Shown here piece by piece: positions 16,301 through 25,498 of a stretch of 64,000 nucleotides of DNA. Made by a program: the position numbers and the translations under genes. The stretch's first letter is position 1, and every line of letters begins with the position of its first letter. This DNA is from Kitasatospora sp. NBC_00458. Lineage in GTDB: Bacteria > Actinomycetota > Actinomycetes > Streptomycetales > Streptomycetaceae. The stretch lies in the NCBI RefSeq assembly GCF_036013975.1, contig NZ_CP107904.1, positions 7,101,001 through 7,165,000 of the forward strand, given 5' to 3'. The notes under the pieces were generated by a model. It made no database searches. It was not told where the DNA came from and saw only the letters and a program-made list of their open reading frames with translations.

Positions 16301-17344
16301 TCAGAGGAGCTTGACCAGTCGGCGGTGGCCCGGGCCCCACCGGTAGCCGAGGGCCGAATTGACCGCGACCATCGGGGCGTTAGAGGCCTCGACCTCGGTG
16401 TGCGCGGTCCGCACGCCGAGCGCGGCGAGGTGGTGGGCGGCGTGCAGCTTGAGCGCCCTGGCCAGCCCGCGCCCGCGCCAAGGGCGCAGGACACCGGTGT
16501 AGTCGATGTGGCAGACGCGCGGATCCGCGGTCTCACGGACGGCCGTGACGCCGACGATCCGGCCGGCGGCCTCGGCGGTGAACACCCAGTCCGGGCGGCA
16601 GCCCTGGCCGGCCAGGGCCGCCGCGTGCCACTGCTCGAAACCCGGTATCGCCTCGGCGAACCCGGGGTTGTCGCGCAGCGTCTCGCGGTAGAGCCGGTGG
16701 AGCTGGCGGGCCGCCTGCGGCGTGCCGGAGGTGGCGAGGGTGCGGAGGTCGATGCCGGGCGGTGGCGGCGGCGCGGGGGGTAGGGCGTCCAACCTGGCCG
16801 TCGCGGTGCGGACATGGGCGTCGATGCGGTGGCCGCGGGCGACCAGCAGGCGGAGGAGTCCTCCCTGGTCGCCGTCGGGGGTGCCGCCGCCGTCACCGGG
16901 TTCGCCCCCGGCCTCGGCCCCGCCCTCGCCCCCGGTCTCGGTGTCGACGCGGTCGGCCGGGCCGCCGTCCGGCAGTTCGCCGAGCAGTCGGCGCGCGCGT
17001 GCGCCGCGGGCCCAGGCCTCCAGTCCGTCCAGGAGGGGGAGCAGCAGCTCCGGTGCCCGGCCGGGCGCGCCGACGACGAGCGAGGCGACGTCGCCCGGCG
17101 GGGTCCAGGGAGCCCGCCAGGCGGTCGCGAAGGCGAGCAGCTCCCCGGTGGGCCCCGGGTCCACCAGCCGGATCCGGCCGTGCCCGACCAGCAGGCCGTC
17201 GGAGGTGGTGGCAAGGCTGCCGACGGGCGGCATCGCCTCGTCCTGCGCCCGGAGTCGCTCCGCCGTGACCGGGTCCGGCCCGGCGGCGGACAGCAGTGCG
17301 GCCAGCGCCGGGTAGTCGGTGGCGGGCCAGAACGGGCGGATCAT
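16301..17344 (-). CDS. GNAT-family N-acetyltransferase (double-domain)
   Basis: A 347-residue protein. The C-terminal GNAT domain is clear: VGVTAVRETADPRVCHIDYTGVLRPWRGRGLARALKLHAAHHL has the acetyl-CoA-binding R/Q-x-x-G-x-G/A pattern (RGRGLA), followed by ASNAPMVAVNSALGYRWG. The N-terminal ~190 residues look like a degenerate second GNAT domain, interrupted by a Gly/Glu-rich low-complexity segment (about 130-160). Two-domain GNAT proteins such as MshD use only one half. ATG is preceded by TGGGAGCAGC. The palindrome at 17363-17374 lies 19 bases upstream, overlapping the expected promoter. The acceptor is unknown; co-regulation with the racemase suggests an amino acid derivative. Confidence 0.85.
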   Translation of the reverse strand: MIRPFWPATDYPALAALLSAAGPDPVTAERLRAQDEAMPPVGSLATTSDGLLVGHGRIRLVDPGPTGELLAFATAWRAPWTPPGDVASLVVGAPGRAPELLLPLLDGLEAWARGARARRLLGELPDGGPADRVDTETGGEGGAEAGGEPGDGGGTPDGDQGGLLRLLVARGHRIDAHVRTATARLDALPPAPPPPPGIDLRTLATSGTPQAARQLHRLYRETLRDNPGFAEAIPGFEQWHAAALAGQGCRPDWVFTAEAAGRIVGVTAVRETADPRVCHIDYTGVLRPWRGRGLARALKLHAAHHLAALGVRTAHTEVEASNAPMVAVNSALGYRWGPGHRRLVKLL

Positions 17345-17963
17345 GCTGCTCCCATCAGGTGCGTCACATGTGACACCTTACTGTCTGGGCGCGGTGTCCC
17401 GCACGGGAATCCACCGCCGCCGTCCGCGCCGTCCGGCCTCGTCCGGGCGCCGGGGCCGCCGGTCCGCCGGGCGGCTGCGGGCCAGGTCGCGCGGGGTGGC
17501 GGCGCGTCGCGCCCGATGGTCCGAGGGGCTGGGAGCCCGCGCCGTGACATCGCACCGGGCCGCTCGGGCCGCTCGGGCCGCTCGGGCCGTCGGCGCCGTG
17601 CCCGGGTCCTGCCCTGCACCGGTGCGCGCGGAGGCCGTGTCGACGGCCGTCCGGATCCCCCGGTGCGGCCCGCGACTTCCGTGCTCCTCCGGCTGTCCGC
17701 CGCCGCGCCGCGGGGGCCGTGCGGCGGCCGGGGGCGGAGGCGTCGACCGCGCGGCCCCGAGGGGTGTGCCGGGTGCGCTCGTCCCGGTCGGAGGCCCGGC
17801 CGGGACCCGTCGCCCGGCCGGGGGTCGGGGGTCGGGGGTGGGAGTCGGCCGCCGGACGGGCGCGGCGGGTTGCTGCCCGGGCCGGCCGGGGATGTGGTCT
17901 GCTGGGGACGCGTCCGCCGGACGTCCGCGCCGTCGTGCGTCAGCCGTCTCCGGGAGGTCACCG
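17345..17963. other. 619-base divergent intergenic region
   Basis: It contains the palindrome at 17363-17374 and a four-copy tandem repeat of a 9-base GCCGCTCGG-type unit (about 17557-17590). The remainder is uninterrupted GC-rich sequence with only shadow frames; no gene is supported. Confidence 0.5.
17363..17374. promoter_or_regulatory. Perfect palindrome GTCACATGTGAC upstream of the GNAT gene
   Basis: A 12-base self-complementary site ending 19 bases before the GNAT start codon, related to the site at 16140. The position fits repression by steric block of RNA polymerase. Confidence 0.55.
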
Positions 17964-19181
17964 ATGCTCCGCCGCTCCGCCGTCGCCGTGCTCGCCCTGC
18001 TGCTCGGACCGGTCGCCGCCGTGGGCTGCTCCTCCGCGGCCACCCCCGACCACGGCACGGGCCCGACGCCCACCGGCACCCTGGTGTTCTCGCCCGCCGC
18101 CACCGCCACCACCCCCGGGGCGCCCGCGCCTGCCGGGACCGCCCCCGCGACCCCGTCCGACGGCACTCCCGCGGCCGCGCCGTCGGCGACCGCCGCGGTG
18201 GCCGTCCGGGCCACCGTCGCCCAGGACCTCGACGCCCCCTGGGGGTTGGCGGTCCTCCCGGAGGGCGACCTCCTGGTCGCCGAACGCGACAGCGGCCGGA
18301 TCGTGCGCGTCGCGGCCCCGGACGGCGCGAAGACCGAGGCGGGCACCGTCCCCGGCGTCGAGTCCGGCGGGGAGGGCGGCCTGCTGGGCCTCGCCCTCTC
18401 GCCCGGCTTCGCCACCGACCACCTGGTCTACGCCTACCTCTCCACCGCCTCCGACAACCGCGTCGTCCGGTTCGACTACGACCCGGCCCGGCCGGCCGGC
18501 GGGCAACTCGGTTCCCCCACCTTCCTGTTGGAGGGGATCCCGCACGGCTCGCGGCACAACGGCGGCCGCATCGCGTTCGGCCCCGACGGCATGCTCTACG
18601 CCGGGACGGGCGACGCGGGCGACACGGCGCTCGCCCAGGACCGGGCCTCGCTCGGGGGCAAGGTCCTCCGCCTCACCCCGGACGGCGCCCCCGCCCCCGG
18701 GAACCCGTTCCCCGGCTCACCGGTCTGGTCGACGGGCCACCGCAACGTGCAGGGGCTCACCTGGGATCCCCAGGGCCGCCTGTGGGCCTCCGAGTTCGGC
18801 CAGGACACCTGGGACGAGCTGAACCTGATCCGCCCCGGCGGCAACTACGGCTGGCCGACGGTGGAGGGCGTCGGCGGCCGTCCCGAGTTCGTCGACCCGG
18901 TCGCCCGCTGGCGCACCTCCGAGGCCTCGCCGAGCGGCATCGCCTACGCCGACGGGGCCGTCTGGCTGGCCGCGCTGCGCGGTGAGCGGCTCTGGCGCGT
19001 CCCCCTCGACGGCGAAGAACCCGCCGCCCAGCCGCAGGAGTTCCTCTCCGGGGCCTACGGGCGGCTGCGGACCGTGGTGGCCGACCGCGACGGCACCCTG
19101 CTGCTCGTCACCAACAACACCGACGGGCGCGGCGACCCGCGCGCCGGCGACGACCGCGTCCTGCGGCTGACCGTCTCGTAG
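17964..19181 (+). CDS. PQQ-type sugar dehydrogenase (Gdh/sorbosone-like) lipoprotein
   Basis: A 405-residue secreted beta-propeller protein. A signal peptide ends at a lipobox (VAAVGC, Cys about 22) and is followed by a Thr/Pro/Ala-rich linker to about residue 75. The catalytic domain shows LDAPWGLAVLPEGDLLVAERDSGRIV, GGEGGLLGLALSPGF, SRHNGGRIAFGPDGMLYAGTGDAGD, GHRNVQGLTWDP and the calcium/PQQ-site segment ASEFGQDTWDELNLIRPGGNYGWP, all characteristic of soluble aldose sugar dehydrogenases. It probably oxidises sugars or related alcohols outside the membrane; whether it binds PQQ cannot be read from the sequence. ATG is preceded by GGGAGGTCACCG. Confidence 0.9.
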   Translation: MLRRSAVAVLALLLGPVAAVGCSSAATPDHGTGPTPTGTLVFSPAATATTPGAPAPAGTAPATPSDGTPAAAPSATAAVAVRATVAQDLDAPWGLAVLPEGDLLVAERDSGRIVRVAAPDGAKTEAGTVPGVESGGEGGLLGLALSPGFATDHLVYAYLSTASDNRVVRFDYDPARPAGGQLGSPTFLLEGIPHGSRHNGGRIAFGPDGMLYAGTGDAGDTALAQDRASLGGKVLRLTPDGAPAPGNPFPGSPVWSTGHRNVQGLTWDPQGRLWASEFGQDTWDELNLIRPGGNYGWPTVEGVGGRPEFVDPVARWRTSEASPSGIAYADGAVWLAALRGERLWRVPLDGEEPAAQPQEFLSGAYGRLRTVVADRDGTLLLVTNNTDGRGDPRAGDDRVLRLTVS

Positions 19182-19410
19182 CGCACCGGCGGGCGGGCGC
19201 CTTCCGGGTCGCGCGCCCGCCCGGGTGTCCGCGCCGCCCGTCCGCGCCCCGCTTCCCCGCCCCGCGTCCCCCTCCCGTCCGTCCTCCCGTCCGTCCTCCC
19301 GTCCGTCCGCCGGTCCGGTGCGGTGGCAGGGGTGATCCGGGCGGCATTAGTTCACCCGTTCGAGGGGTTTGGAATCGGGATCCGCTCGGGCCCCGCCCCC
19401 GCCGGTCGCG

Positions 19411-19433
19411 TTGTCAGTGTGTCCCGTTACGTT
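19411..19433 (+). promoter_or_regulatory. PafBC (RecA-independent) DNA-damage promoter motif
   Basis: TTGTCAGTG (19411-19419), eight bases, then TACGTT (19428-19433) matches the actinobacterial RecA-NDp/PafBC promoter pattern TTGTCRGTG-N8-TANNNT at every fixed position. Transcription would begin about 35 bases upstream of the GTG start of the DUF4132 gene, giving a short leader with its GGAGGAGAG site. This predicts that the downstream five-gene set is induced by DNA damage independently of LexA/RecA. Confidence 0.75.
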
Positions 19434-19472
19434 CCTTCCATCACTGACCGACCAGCTGGGAGGAGAGCGGCC

Positions 19473-20327
19473 GTGGCGTGGGTTGATACGGGTGCGGGGG
19501 GCTATCAAGTGGCCCTGGACGACGAGGGAAAGGTGCTCTGCCGCAACGCGGCCGGGCGCCCGCTGAAGAGCGTCCCCCCGAAGCTGAACGACGATCCGGT
19601 CGTCGTCGGCCTCAAGCAGCTCACCGAGTGGCTGGCCGCGCACCGGCGCGGCTGCCTGGAGACCGCCGAGCGGTGGATGGTCCGCTCCCTGCCGGTGCCC
19701 GTCGCCGTCGTCACCGCCGTCTGGGCCGACGAGGCCTGGCAGGAGGTCCTGCGGGACCTCGTCGTCACCGGCCCGGACGGCTCCGTCGCCGGGTTCCTGC
19801 GCGGCGCCGACGCCGAGCGCGGGATCGGCCTGGTCGACCTCGACGGGGACACCGTCCGCCTCACCGGCGACGAGCTGCGGATACCCCACCCGGTCCTGCT
19901 GGACGACCTCGACGAGCTGCGCGAGTTCGCCGTCGAACTCGGCGTCTCCCAGCAGGTCCAGCAGCTGTACCGGGAGGTCTGGCACCGGCCGGCCGACGGC
20001 ACCGGCACCTCGGTCGACACCTACTCCGGCGGCCGCTACGGGGCGCTGCGCGACCTGCTCGGCCGGTGCACCCGGCTCGGCTACCGGGTCCGCGCGGGTC
20101 ACGCCGTGCTTCCGGTCGTCGAGGACGGCCGCGCGCTGGAGGCCCGGGTCTGGGTCGGCGACTACTACGAGTACGACGAGTGCGAGACGGGCTCGCTCAG
20201 CTGGGCGGGCCCGGACGGCGGGGTCCTGCCGCTCGCCGAGGTCGGACCGGTCGCCTGGTCCGAGGGGATGCGGATGGCCGCCGCACTGTACGCCGGCCGC
20301 ACGATCGAAGGGGAGGAAGCCGCATGA
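19473..20327 (+). CDS. Standalone DUF4132 (MolR/YehI-type) protein
   Basis: A 284-residue protein. The early segment YQVALDDEGKVLCRNAAGRPLKSVPPKL, then WMVRSLPVPVAVVTAVWADEAWQEVLRDLVV, GFLRGADAERGIGLVDLDGDTVRL and IPHPVLLDDLDELREFAVELGVSQQVQQLYREVWHRP, correspond to the C-terminal DUF4132 domain that in E. coli YehI and MolR ends a much larger protein. Here it is free-standing. GTG 19473 is chosen because GGAGGAGAG precedes it and the domain begins directly; the open frame to 19323 runs through the promoter motif. Its stop overlaps the next ATG (ATGA), so it is the first gene of the coupled operon. Biochemical function of DUF4132 is unknown. Confidence 0.82.
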   Translation: MAWVDTGAGGYQVALDDEGKVLCRNAAGRPLKSVPPKLNDDPVVVGLKQLTEWLAAHRRGCLETAERWMVRSLPVPVAVVTAVWADEAWQEVLRDLVVTGPDGSVAGFLRGADAERGIGLVDLDGDTVRLTGDELRIPHPVLLDDLDELREFAVELGVSQQVQQLYREVWHRPADGTGTSVDTYSGGRYGALRDLLGRCTRLGYRVRAGHAVLPVVEDGRALEARVWVGDYYEYDECETGSLSWAGPDGGVLPLAEVGPVAWSEGMRMAAALYAGRTIEGEEAA

Positions 20328-23300
20328 GCACCACCGGAGTCGAGCGCGGGACCGCACGCGGGACCGAGCTCAGCGAGCGACTGCTGGAGGCCGGGGCGGT
20401 CCTTCCGTCCGGCACGCTGCCCGACGCCGGCGCGCCCGACAGCGCCGCCGACATCCTCACCGCCCGCGGCTACAGCCACCCGGTGCTCGGCGACCGCCGG
20501 ATCGTCCGGCTGGTGCCGGGGGCGCTCGGGCCCGCGGAGGACCTCGCGGTCGACTTCCTCGGCCTCGTCCCCGCCGCCGAGCCCGTCGAGGTCGGCCAGG
20601 TCCGCCAGGAGGCGCTCGGCTTCCCCGCCTGGGCACTCGTCCACGACCCGGCCAACGGGCACCACGCGCTGGCCCTGGTCAAGGAGATGGAGCGGCTCGG
20701 CCGGCAGGCCAAGTCCAAGCCCGGCCACGCCAAGGACGGCTTCGAGGAGCTCGCCAAGCGCCTCGGCCGCGCCGTGCCGCACTTCCTGCCCACCTACTGC
20801 GAGGAGGTCGGCCGGATCTTCGTCGAGCAGGGCAACCAGACCTACGCCGGCACCTTCTTCGGCAAGGCCCGCGAGGCCGAGCGCACCCACAACCTCACCG
20901 TCGACGAGGAGCGGCTGCGGGCCGTCTTCCTGGAGTTCGCCCTCGCCGGCGCCCTCACCGTCAAGGCGCTCCGCCAGTACGTCAAGGAGCTGAGCGTCCG
21001 CCTCGACCCGGTCACCGCCTGGCAGCGGTTCCGCCAGCTCTGCACCGAGCGCTCGGCCGCCGGGATGGCCCCCTACGCGGGGGTCGCCGAGGACGCCCGG
21101 GCCCTGCTCCGGGCGGCCGGGCTCGACCGCGACGAGCACGAGCGGGCACTGCTCGCCGAGCTGCTCGCCTCACCCGCCGTCAACCGGGCCCCCACCGCGT
21201 TCTGGAAGAGCTGGCACACCGCCGTCATCGAGCTCGGCAGGAGCGACGCCGCCGTCCGCGCCCGCCTGCTGGAGATCCTGCCCGACCCGGCCGGTGTCGA
21301 GGACCGCAACGCCCAGGACACCGCCTGGCTCACCGTCCTCGCCGAGAGCGGCGCCGACCGGCTGCTCACCGAACCGGCCGGCGGCACCGCCGGGGCCGGG
21401 GAGCCGCTCCCGGACGCCGCCCCGCCCGCCGAACCCGCCGCGGCCTGGCTACAGCGCTGGGTCAACCACCTCGGCCGGGGCTGGCGCGACAGCGGCCTCA
21501 GCACCGAGACGACCGCCCTGGTCGCCCGGATGACGGACCGCCTGCGCACCGAGGCCGTCCCGGTCGACCTCTTCACCGGGGTGCGCCGCAACCCCACCCA
21601 GATCGAGCTCCTCGACCTGCTGCTCGCCGCGGGCGTCCCGGTCGCCGACCCGGCCGACGGGCACACCTTCCACCTCCCCGCCTGGGTCCAGGTCTCCGGC
21701 ACCGACGGGCGCGACCTCGCCGCCGTCGCCGCCGACCCCCGCTTCCGGCCGGCCCTGCGCGCCGCCGTCCCCGAGAGCTGGAAGGCCGCCACCGTCAAGG
21801 GCGTGGCCGCGGTGCCGGTGCTGCGCGAGCTGTTCGTCGAGTGGTCCGACGCGCGCGCCGACGAACTCTCCGCCGCCCGCGGCCTGACCACCGCCGTCGA
21901 CCTCCTCCGCAGGCTGAGCTCCAGCCGCGACGCCCTCCGCACCGAGAACCCGGCCGCCGCCGAGCGGATCGCCGCCCTCGACGTGACCGGCCTGCTCGCC
22001 CGCTCCCTGCGCACCGGCATCCTCGACGAACTCGGCTGGCCCGCCCTGGAGGAGGCGCTCACCCGCCTCGGCGTCAAGGCGAACGAGGCCCCGGGCTTCG
22101 GCGACGGCAAGAAGCTCCCCGACGGCCTCGTCGTCGAGGACGCCTGGCCGCACCTCATCCTGGTGCGCGGGGACCAGGCCCTGGTGGTCGGCGCGGAGGG
22201 CATCCTGCTCGAACACGCCCTGCGCATCCCCGACAAGCAGGAGTCCTGGCAGCGGCCCCGGTTCCGCTTCGTCGACGGTGAACTGCTGGTGGCCTGGTTC
22301 CACGAGCGCACCCAGCGCGCCTACTGGTCCAACCGCCCCACCGAGGTGTTCGACCTCGGCGGCGAGACCATCGCCTACTACTACGGCGGCTCCGGCGACC
22401 CCGACGAGCCGTCCATCCCGCTGCCCGGCGGCGGCCGCAGCACCGGCGAGCGCCCGCTGCACGCCGGCGACACCCGGATGCCCGCCGAGCACACCGTGCT
22501 CGGCGACGGCACCGGCTACTGGACGGTCCGCGTCGGCCGCGGCGAGGCCGTGGTCACCGAACTCGACCCGGCCACCGGCACCCTCGGCCGGGCCGCCGAA
22601 CCGCCCAGGATCGCCGCCACGGCGGCCGCCGGCCGGCTCGACGTCCGGCGCACCCGGCTGCTGCCCCTCCAGCCCGGCCTGGAGGGCACCCCGCTCGGCA
22701 CCGACGGCTCCGCCCTCGGCCGCTGGCTCCGGTCCGACGGCCGCCGCACGACCGCCGGCACCGCCGACGGCACCACCCTCGTCCTCGACAACGCGAGCGG
22801 CCACGGCCGGCTCCACCCGCTCGGCCGGGTCGGCCTGCCCGGCGGCGCCCACCCGCTGCTCGTCGAACTGCCCAACGACCACCTCGCCCTCCTCCTGCCG
22901 ACCGACGGCGCCACCGCGGCCGGTACCGACGGCCCGGCCGTCATCGAGGGCGACGACACCGCGGCCACCTCCGACTTCCAGCCCTGCCGCCCCGGCGGCC
23001 GGGGCGCCGCCGGCACCGCACTGGTGCCGCCGGTCGACCACTGGCACGCACTGCGGCCGCGCGACGAGGAGGGCTCCCTCCGACTGCGCGCCGTCACCAC
23101 CGAGGAGGCCGCCCGGCTGATCGACGCCGCCTGGCCGGTCGACGCCGAGCCGGTCCCCGAGGACCGCCGGCGCTGGATCACCGTCCAGGGCGTGCGCCGC
23201 CGGATCGTCAGCGGCAAGGCCAAGAAGGGGCTCCCGGTCAAGGCCGTCGCCGAGGTCCTGCCCGGCGTCGGGGACCGGCTGCTGCTCGCCGGCGTCGCCG

Positions 23301-25498
23301 GACTCGCCCGGACCGCCGCCGACCTGCTCGACCAGATCGCCCGCTACCTCCCGCAGCCCGAGGCCGGGTCCCGCTCCGGCGAGGGCGGGGGCGCCTCCGC
23401 GCTCGCCTACCGGCCCGAGCACGGGACCGACCACGAGCTCAGCGAGGCCGTCACCCTGCTGATGCCCGCCGTCGGCGGCTTCGGCCGCAACTGGGACCGG
23501 GCCGCCAACTGGCGGGTCCTCAACAACCTCCGCGCCGTCACCGCCGTCCTCGCCGAACCGCCCGCGGCCACCGGGGAGACCTGGACCAGCCCGCTCCGGA
23601 TCGGACTGCACGGCGACGACAACCACCACGGCTGGCTGCACCTGCTGGGCCGGCTCGGCACGGCCGCCTACGCCGCCGCCGCCCCGCTCACCTCCGACGC
23701 CGCGCGGGCCTCGCTCGCACTGCTCCTCACCGAGCTCACCAGCGGACCGCTGGCCGACCGCGGCGCCACGATCCGGGAGGTCCTCCTCACCGAGCCGCTC
23801 ACCAACCCCCAGGCGACCTCCGGGAGCAAGCACGAGAAGCGGGCCGGCCAGGTGTGGCGGCTCGGCGACCGCACCGTCGTCATCCTCGGCTGCAGCCACC
23901 ACGAGGACGACCGGGCGTACTGGCTCGCCGTCGACCACGACCCGAGCGGCGCCTTCGGCGCGGTCGCCCACTTCGGCACCGGCCGCGAGCGCACCACCGA
24001 GGAGACCCTCACCCCCGACTGGGTCGCCCGCTTCACCGCACTGCTCGCCGAGCACGGCGGCATCACCCACCGGCTGGACCGCGCCGCCGACTTCGGCGAG
24101 CGCACCGGCATCGGCGCCACCCGCGCCACCATCCTGCTCAGCCCGACCGCCGCCCTCGTCCAGTGGTACGGCGCCCCGCTGCCCGCCGACCGGCTCAAGG
24201 AGTACGGCCTCAAGTCCGCCGAGGCCAAGGCCGCCCGCGACTGGCTCCGGGACCGGGACCGGACCGCCCTCGCCGACGTCTGGGCCGCCCTGCTGCCCGC
24301 CGACCCGGCGGACCTCTGGACCGAGGGCCCCGACACCGCGGCCGCCGCCGCGACCTGGACGGACCGGCTCGGCGAGCTCGTCACCCTGCCCGCGGAGGCC
24401 CAGGCCACCGTCAGCGGTGTCGGCATCGAGCACATCGAGGAGGTCCTCAACGCCTCCCGCACCCCCTGGATCAGCCGCACCACCCGCCACCGGCTCCGCC
24501 CCGAGGACAAGGGCGGTGAACTGCGCCTCCAGCCCGAGGACCCCGGCGCCCTTCCCGCGTACGGCAGCATCATCGGCGCCGTCGACGCCCTCCGCTGGCT
24601 CGCCTACCACCTGCCCTACGAGAGCCCGCTGCGCCCGCTGCTGCCGGCCGCCGCCGCCGCGCTGCGCGCCCGCCTCGCCGATCCCGACCTGCTGCTCTCC
24701 TACGGGTACGTGCACACGGTCAAGGGCCGCTCGGTCGCCGAGGTGCTGCGCGCCCGGTTCGGCCTGCCCGCCGAGGGCGGCGCCGACGAGGACGGGCTGG
24801 TCCGCTGCGGCGAGGCCGTCGTCCTGTCGCCGGGTCGGGAGGGTGAGGAGACCTGGCTGCGCCCGGCCGGCCTCACCGGCGCCGACGACCCGGTGCTGGA
24901 GCTGCTCGGCGGCCTCGCCGAGGGCTACTGGTTCGCGAGTCAGCGGCCCGCCATCGGGGCGATCGTCGGCGGCGAGCCGGAGCGACTGGCCGCTCTGCCC
25001 GGGCCGGTCGCGCCCGCGTCCGCCGACCCGGACGCCGCCCCCTCCTGGCCGCACCACCCACAGGTCAGCGTGCCCGACCTCGTCGCCGAGGTGGCCAAGA
25101 CCCACGAGATCGGCGAGGACGCCGCCGCGCTCTACCTCCAGCTGCTCGCCCTCCCCGACCCGACCGACCGCAACGTCGCCCGGTGGACCGGCTGGAAGCC
25201 CGCCCGCCTCAAGCGGGCCCGGGCCGAACTCGCCGCGACCGGACTCGTCCTGGAGGCCAAGCGGGCCCGGGCCGGCCGCACTCTCTTCCTCCCCGGCGGC
25301 TGGCAGGAGGCCAAGGCCCCCGGCCTGCCCGTCGAGACCTGGAAGTCCGGTCTCTACGAGCTGCCCACCCACCGGCCGGTGCTGCCCCGCCAGGTCGTCC
25401 CGGAGCTGTTCGCCCGGGCCTGGCAGCGCGTCACCGACGGGGACACCCCCGGCTACGAAGAGCTCCAGACCGGCAAGCGCAGGAAGGCCCGCCGATGA
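20324..25498 (+). CDS. Giant (1724-residue) protein of a yeh-like MoxR/VWA operon
   Basis: No enzyme family is recognised with confidence. Residues ~110-230 are helical and TPR-like (HHALALVKEMERL ... YAGTFFGKAREAERTHNLTVDEERL). The middle ~1300 residues mix helical repeats with beta-rich stretches; one segment (about 600-720: RGDQALVVGAEGILLEH ... RTQRAYWSNRPTEVFDLGGETIAYYYG) looks propeller-like. Near the C-terminus (about 1584-1690) a winged-helix-like segment, NVARWTGWKPARLKRARAELAATGLV, may bind nucleic acid. ATG 20324 overlaps the DUF4132 stop (ATGA), and its own stop overlaps the MoxR start the same way, implying stoichiometric coupled translation. Its size and coupling suggest a scaffold or substrate adaptor for the ATPase. 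Confidence 0.7.
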   Translation: MSTTGVERGTARGTELSERLLEAGAVLPSGTLPDAGAPDSAADILTARGYSHPVLGDRRIVRLVPGALGPAEDLAVDFLGLVPAAEPVEVGQVRQEALGFPAWALVHDPANGHHALALVKEMERLGRQAKSKPGHAKDGFEELAKRLGRAVPHFLPTYCEEVGRIFVEQGNQTYAGTFFGKAREAERTHNLTVDEERLRAVFLEFALAGALTVKALRQYVKELSVRLDPVTAWQRFRQLCTERSAAGMAPYAGVAEDARALLRAAGLDRDEHERALLAELLASPAVNRAPTAFWKSWHTAVIELGRSDAAVRARLLEILPDPAGVEDRNAQDTAWLTVLAESGADRLLTEPAGGTAGAGEPLPDAAPPAEPAAAWLQRWVNHLGRGWRDSGLSTETTALVARMTDRLRTEAVPVDLFTGVRRNPTQIELLDLLLAAGVPVADPADGHTFHLPAWVQVSGTDGRDLAAVAADPRFRPALRAAVPESWKAATVKGVAAVPVLRELFVEWSDARADELSAARGLTTAVDLLRRLSSSRDALRTENPAAAERIAALDVTGLLARSLRTGILDELGWPALEEALTRLGVKANEAPGFGDGKKLPDGLVVEDAWPHLILVRGDQALVVGAEGILLEHALRIPDKQESWQRPRFRFVDGELLVAWFHERTQRAYWSNRPTEVFDLGGETIAYYYGGSGDPDEPSIPLPGGGRSTGERPLHAGDTRMPAEHTVLGDGTGYWTVRVGRGEAVVTELDPATGTLGRAAEPPRIAATAAAGRLDVRRTRLLPLQPGLEGTPLGTDGSALGRWLRSDGRRTTAGTADGTTLVLDNASGHGRLHPLGRVGLPGGAHPLLVELPNDHLALLLPTDGATAAGTDGPAVIEGDDTAATSDFQPCRPGGRGAAGTALVPPVDHWHALRPRDEEGSLRLRAVTTEEAARLIDAAWPVDAEPVPEDRRRWITVQGVRRRIVSGKAKKGLPVKAVAEVLPGVGDRLLLAGVAGLARTAADLLDQIARYLPQPEAGSRSGEGGGASALAYRPEHGTDHELSEAVTLLMPAVGGFGRNWDRAANWRVLNNLRAVTAVLAEPPAATGETWTSPLRIGLHGDDNHHGWLHLLGRLGTAAYAAAAPLTSDAARASLALLLTELTSGPLADRGATIREVLLTEPLTNPQATSGSKHEKRAGQVWRLGDRTVVILGCSHHEDDRAYWLAVDHDPSGAFGAVAHFGTGRERTTEETLTPDWVARFTALLAEHGGITHRLDRAADFGERTGIGATRATILLSPTAALVQWYGAPLPADRLKEYGLKSAEAKAARDWLRDRDRTALADVWAALLPADPADLWTEGPDTAAAAATWTDRLGELVTLPAEAQATVSGVGIEHIEEVLNASRTPWISRTTRHRLRPEDKGGELRLQPEDPGALPAYGSIIGAVDALRWLAYHLPYESPLRPLLPAAAAALRARLADPDLLLSYGYVHTVKGRSVAEVLRARFGLPAEGGADEDGLVRCGEAVVLSPGREGEETWLRPAGLTGADDPVLELLGGLAEGYWFASQRPAIGAIVGGEPERLAALPGPVAPASADPDAAPSWPHHPQVSVPDLVAEVAKTHEIGEDAAALYLQLLALPDPTDRNVARWTGWKPARLKRARAELAATGLVLEAKRARAGRTLFLPGGWQEAKAPGLPVETWKSGLYELPTHRPVLPRQVVPELFARAWQRVTDGDTPGYEELQTGKRRKARR

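Noticed and set aside
17557..17590. Four tandem GCCGCTCGG units as a CRISPR-like or iteron array
   Set aside because: No unique spacers, unit only nine bases, and no replication or cas genes nearby; a simple repeat.
20165..25372. Long minus-strand open frames opposite the yeh-like operon (for example one of 1307 codons at 21449-25372)
   Set aside because: They are Gly/Ala/Arg-rich mirror frames of the plus-strand genes, with no family motifs or ribosome-binding sites; long antisense frames are normal at this GC content.
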